19,440 bases of DNA from positions 24,794-44,233 of the forward strand of contig JBBHKE010002082.1 of assembly GCA_037447655.1 (NCBI GenBank), read 5' to 3'. Every line of letters starts with the position of its first letter. Position 1 is the first letter of the stretch. The notes beneath the pieces are model-generated. The model was not told the DNA's origin, searched no databases, and saw nothing but the letters and a program-made list of their open reading frames with translations. Both the position numbers and the translations under genes were made by a program. Of this stretch, positions 16,296-19,440 are shown piece by piece. The DNA is from Zygnema cylindricum. Lineage: Eukaryota; Streptophyta; Zygnematophyceae; Zygnematales; Zygnemataceae.

Positions 16296-18286
16296 TTACT
16301 CACTTAGACCACATGCTTTTCTGCAGTACTCCAATTTAGGAGCGGGAAGGGCTTTTGTCGACATGTCTGCAACCATTTTCTCATCAGGCAAATAACAAAG
16401 TTTGACCACTTTTGCAAAAACTTTCTCTCGTACCAAATGTAGCCGAATGTCTATATGTTTACTCTTAAAATGGTGACTTGGGTTTGTAGCCACCGAAATG
16501 GCTTCCTCATTGTCGCACCATATTATTTGTGTCCCATGTTGCGTAAAACCCAATTCTTGGAGAAATGCCTTAATCAATAGCAACTCTTTCAAGGCTGCGC
16601 TTGCAGCCATGTATTCGGCTTCCATAGTAGATTGAGCCGTGACCTTTTAAAGTTTACTACTCCAACTACAAGTACCACTTCCAATCTGAATGACACACCT
16701 AGTTGTAGACTTCTTACAAGGTACATCACCATAGCTAGCATCACTCCAAGTATTAATGCTAACCTTGTCCCCTCCCAAAGTAAGCCTAAGATTTCTAGTC
16801 CCAACAAGATACCTTAACACCCTTTTTGCAGCCTCCTAGTCACTCCTTCGTGGATTTTGCAGACTTCTGCTCAATACACCAACATCAGCGGCTATATCAG
16901 GCCTAGTGCAATTCATGAAGTAAATTAGACTTCCTACTACTTGTCTGTATGGTATTTGGGACATAAATTTTTGCTCTTCTGCACTCAGTTCCTCATCTAT
17001 TATGACTCTAAACTCATGCTCCATTCCTTCAAGTTTTTGCTTATACTCCATTGGAGTTGCACAACCTTTGGCATCAGCCAAGCCAAATTTTTCCAACATG
17101 TTTCCTATTGCTTCTTTTTGAGTAAGCCTAATTATTTACTTTTCTCTATCTCTTTCAACTTCTATCTCAAGGATATATTTTGCCTCCCCCAAATCCTTCA
17201 TTTCAAATTGTGAATTAAAAGCGTGTTTTACTCTAGCAATTCTTTCTTTGTTCCTACTAATTAGCAGCAAATCATCAACATACACAGCAATAAATATCAC
17301 CTCATCAAGATTATCACAACACATCACATATACTGAATGATCTGAGCTAATTCTACTAAACCCTAATCCTGTCAAGAACTCATCTAACTTTCGGTTCCAC
17401 TGCCTAGGGGCCTGTTTTAGGCCATACAATGATTTTAAAAGTCTGCACACAAGATTTTCTTTTCCTACTTCCTCATAACCCTCAGGCTGCTTCATATAAA
17501 TGACCTCATCTAAATCACCATGCAAAAAGGCAGTTTTGACATCCATTTGGTGGATGTCAAAATCTTCTACAGCAGCCAATGTAAGTAAGATGTGGACAGA
17601 TGGAAACCTTAGAACCGGTGAAAAAGTTTCTTCATAATATATCCCCTCCTTTTGATTATATCCCTTAGCAACCAAGCGAGCCATATACCTGTCTATGGTA
17701 TTATCTGGGTTCAATTTTAATTTAAACACCCATTTACTTCTAATAGCCTTTCTTCCTGGAGGAAGTTCCACCAGATCCCATGTTTGGGCATCCCTGATGG
17801 ATTTCATTTCCTCATTAACCGCTTCCACCCAATGTTCCCTTTCATTACTCGAAAAAGCTTCCGTCAACGTTAGAGGTTCCTTTATGTGTGCTGGGTGAGC
17901 AAAGGCTGCATTTTCTCCCGTGAGTCGCGCACTTCGCCTAACTCCACCTGGAAATTATGATGCTGGTATAGATGGTTCGGTCCTCCTTCTTGATACATGT
18001 GATTTTCTTGTGATTCAGTTTCGGCTTGAGGTAGAGGAGAGTTTGCAACTCTTTCGAGCATAACCCTTCTTGTTTCTGGTGGAGAAGATGATTGCAAGTC
18101 ACTTCAAGCTAATTTAGATGCATTTTCTATATTGTTCTTGAAAAACATGGGATTTTCCTCTAAAAAGATATAATCAACACTTCTATCCTTCTTCACATCT
18201 ATACGCTCATTAAATACATCTATTCCTTTTCCTTCATCCTTCACAATAATGTTTCTTGCTAGCTTACTTTTCCATACATACAAGAG
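16296..18286 (-). pseudogene. pol: Family A copia pol remnant (RT and RNase H), nearly full length
   Basis: This is the best-preserved coding stretch. The integrase-RT linker (18286-17890) contains NIIVKDEGKG and a TGA at 18104-18106; a one-base insertion near 17920 shifts the frame. RT (17867-17139) has GSKWVFKLK-type and AKGYNQKEG motifs, QMDVKTAFLHGDL, SLYGLKQAPRQW and the catalytic YVDD (17282-17271). The connection domain (IRLTQKEAIGNM, SLIYFMNCTRPDIA) and RNase H (TWSDASYGD, MEAEYMAAS, CDNEEAISVA, SKHIDIRLH) follow to the ACGLSE end at 16296. In-frame stops at 17136, 16836 and near 16651 remain. Because most of it stays in one frame, this copy seems younger than the one at 7125-8825, but it is not functional. 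Confidence 0.9.
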
Positions 18287-18396
18287 AGCGAAAGCCACAG
18301 GAAATTTTGCTCTGGATGGGACGAAAGCCGGGTTCCTTCTCAATCAGGTGGTCGCCCAACTGCTCTCTTCAACGAACTTAATGAGGAGGACGTGAC
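18287..18396 (+). pseudogene. Fragment of the family A gag 3' end
   Basis: This short piece matches the segment after the zinc knuckle at 10485-10590 (DESRVPSQSGG, ALFNELNEEDV against DESQVSSQSSGG, ALDNELKEEDV). It lies head-to-head against the minus-strand pol remnant and runs straight into LTR L6. It marks either an insertion of one family A copy into the gag of another or a rearrangement joint. Confidence 0.7.
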
Positions 18397-19085
18397 TATT
18401 GAAAAGTAAGCTTTAGTAAGTCTTAGAAATTTGAGTTTAAGACTTAGAAATATATTGGAATACCAACTGTTCAATATTGACCAAATTTAGTATAGATTTT
18501 TTGTCGTATCTACACGAATAGTTATCTTTAAGTAAATTAGTGTGTAGGGCCGCTAATGAATGTGGACGTGATAAGAATCACCCGGATTTTCAGGGTATAG
18601 ATATTGTTAGTGGACAATTCTGGTCCAAACACTTAGATTTTTCTTAGTAGGATGTCTAGTGGACCATGTACAAACGTTTTTTATGTTTTCTAAATCTTTT
18701 AGATGTTTTTTAGATCTTTTGAGTATTTAGTTCAATAAGGATTGATCAATTCAACATAGAATGTACATTCTACACAAGAATTAAGGAAATGAGAGCAATA
18801 AGTACAGTTTAAGGTGTTGTATGCTTTATTGTCTCTAATTTACTTGTAGTACATGTTTGTTTGGTTGAAAGACCTCTTTCGTTTGGAGTAACATAAGAAC
18901 ACTATAGATCTAGTCTTCTAAGCATTTCTCTTTGGGTTTGCTTCCGCCAACATGTCTGATAATGGCTCAACTCCTATTGCAAGTGCTCCTATTAGCCTTA
19001 GTGCTCCACCTGCTCCTACTGGTGCAAGTGTGACTCCTAGTGGGAGTGGATCACAGCCAAGTCTTAATGCCCATGACCTTCAATA
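18397..19085 (+). mobile_element. Copia family A LTR (copy L6)
   Basis: A 689-bp plus-strand LTR runs from TATTGAAAAGTAAGC to CCTTCAATA, giving perfect 7-bp inverted ends TATTGAA/TTCAATA. It contains the 16-bp perfect palindrome TAGAATGTACATTCTA (18757-18772) and the Gag start at 18952. It is inverted relative to L5, and its downstream gag continues off the right edge. Confidence 0.83.
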
Positions 19086-19440
19086 GTTTATAGGCCCACC
19101 GCCCAAATTGCCTATTTTTGACGGAACTGGCTACAAATACTGGGAAGATATGTTGAGCTCATATTTCGAGGAGAGGGACTTGTCACCCATTGTGGAAGGA
19201 ACAACGGATGTGACTGCGCCGGATTAGATAAAGAAGAATCTCCATTGCCTCAACGTCTTGAAGCAGTCTATGACAAAAGATTTGGTAATGTCGTATCTTG
19301 AGATGAAGAAAGCATCTGATGTTTGGTTTAGTGTACGTGCTATGTATGTTCAGCTAGATGTTACCGTCCAGACTAACATAGCCACTCAGATTTTTGAATT
19401 TAAGTATTCTGGAGGTAGTATGTCAGATCATTGTCATGCT
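18952..19440 (+). pseudogene. Family A gag remnant starting inside LTR L6, cut by the window edge
   Basis: ATG at 18952 begins a Ser/Pro/Ala-rich N-terminus (SDNGSTPIASAPISLSAPPA) closely matching the minus-strand gag at 15719. The frame is open to the last base except for two TAG stops, at 19084-19086 (at the LTR end) and 19225-19227. The core has YWEDMLSSYFEERDLSPIVE and then FKYSGGSMSDHCHA. The window ends before the zinc knuckle. It would form the capsid if intact; the two stops make that unlikely without readthrough. Confidence 0.83.
19086..19100 (+). other. Half-tRNA primer-binding site of family A (copy L6)
   Basis: GTTTATAGGCCCACC begins right after the LTR end TTCAATA. Against GTTATGGGCCCACC it has one extra T and one G to A change, but it keeps the TTAT that is altered in copy L5. 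The two copies together suggest an ancestral site matching initiator tRNA-Met around its anticodon. Confidence 0.6.

Noticed and set aside
18757-18772. LTR 3' end and self-complementary primer site at the palindrome
   Set aside because: A TTCAACA string also precedes the palindrome, so I first placed the LTR end there. The later TTCAACA, followed by a tRNA-complementary site and shared by the truncated copies, is the better end.

Overview
This window looks like repeat-dense, gene-poor heterochromatin from a land plant or close streptophyte relative. Nearly every recognisable coding stretch is a decayed Ty1/copia-type retrotransposon. Both primer-binding sites that I can read are complementary to an initiator tRNA of the plant type. 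No intact host gene, rRNA, CRISPR array or bacterial operon is visible, and I cannot name the genus.

Left third (1-6126): a short TAC array runs into about 2.5 kb of imperfect ATC/TCA trinucleotide repeat. That array has a higher-order period of roughly 1.0-1.15 kb. A 13-bp minisatellite (2816-4305) follows, then AT-rich single-copy sequence, a strongly purine-biased tract with a 41-bp sub-period (4754-5090), and about 1 kb of unrecognised sequence.

Middle and right (6127-19440): a nested, rearranged cluster of at least two copia families. Family A has LTRs of about 690-740 bp at 6127-7102, 8826-9538, 9543-10256, 10825-11181, 15568-16273 and 18397-19085. Its LTRs run from TATTGAA to TTCAACA, its Gag frame starts inside the LTR, and its primer site matches the 5' half of initiator tRNA-Met. 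Its pol (RT and RNase H) is present twice on the minus strand, and gag or gag-protease pieces lie on both strands. Family B is a separate gag-protease-integrase remnant at 12549-14966 on the plus strand. All copies carry stops, frameshifts or deletions.

The most unusual item is a very small LTR element, called here the mini-LTR element. One complete 450-bp copy (11201-11650) has two LTRs of about 200 bp around a 48-bp internal region that holds little more than a primer-binding site and a polypurine end. Three further solo LTRs (6764-6992, 7850-8082, 9794-10039) sit inside family A copies. Two of these have perfect 5-bp target duplications. The LTR carries a tRNA-like module with A box, B box and, in the best copy, an almost complete 72-nt cloverleaf. 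The layout recalls Cassandra elements, which carry 5S rRNA in their LTRs, but with a tRNA-like sequence instead.

The inferred history is: family A copies inserted and recombined with one another (tandem LTRs, inverted copies, internal deletions). The mini-LTR element, presumably mobilised by another element's proteins, then inserted into these decaying copies. Nothing in the window encodes a complete, functional retrotransposon protein.
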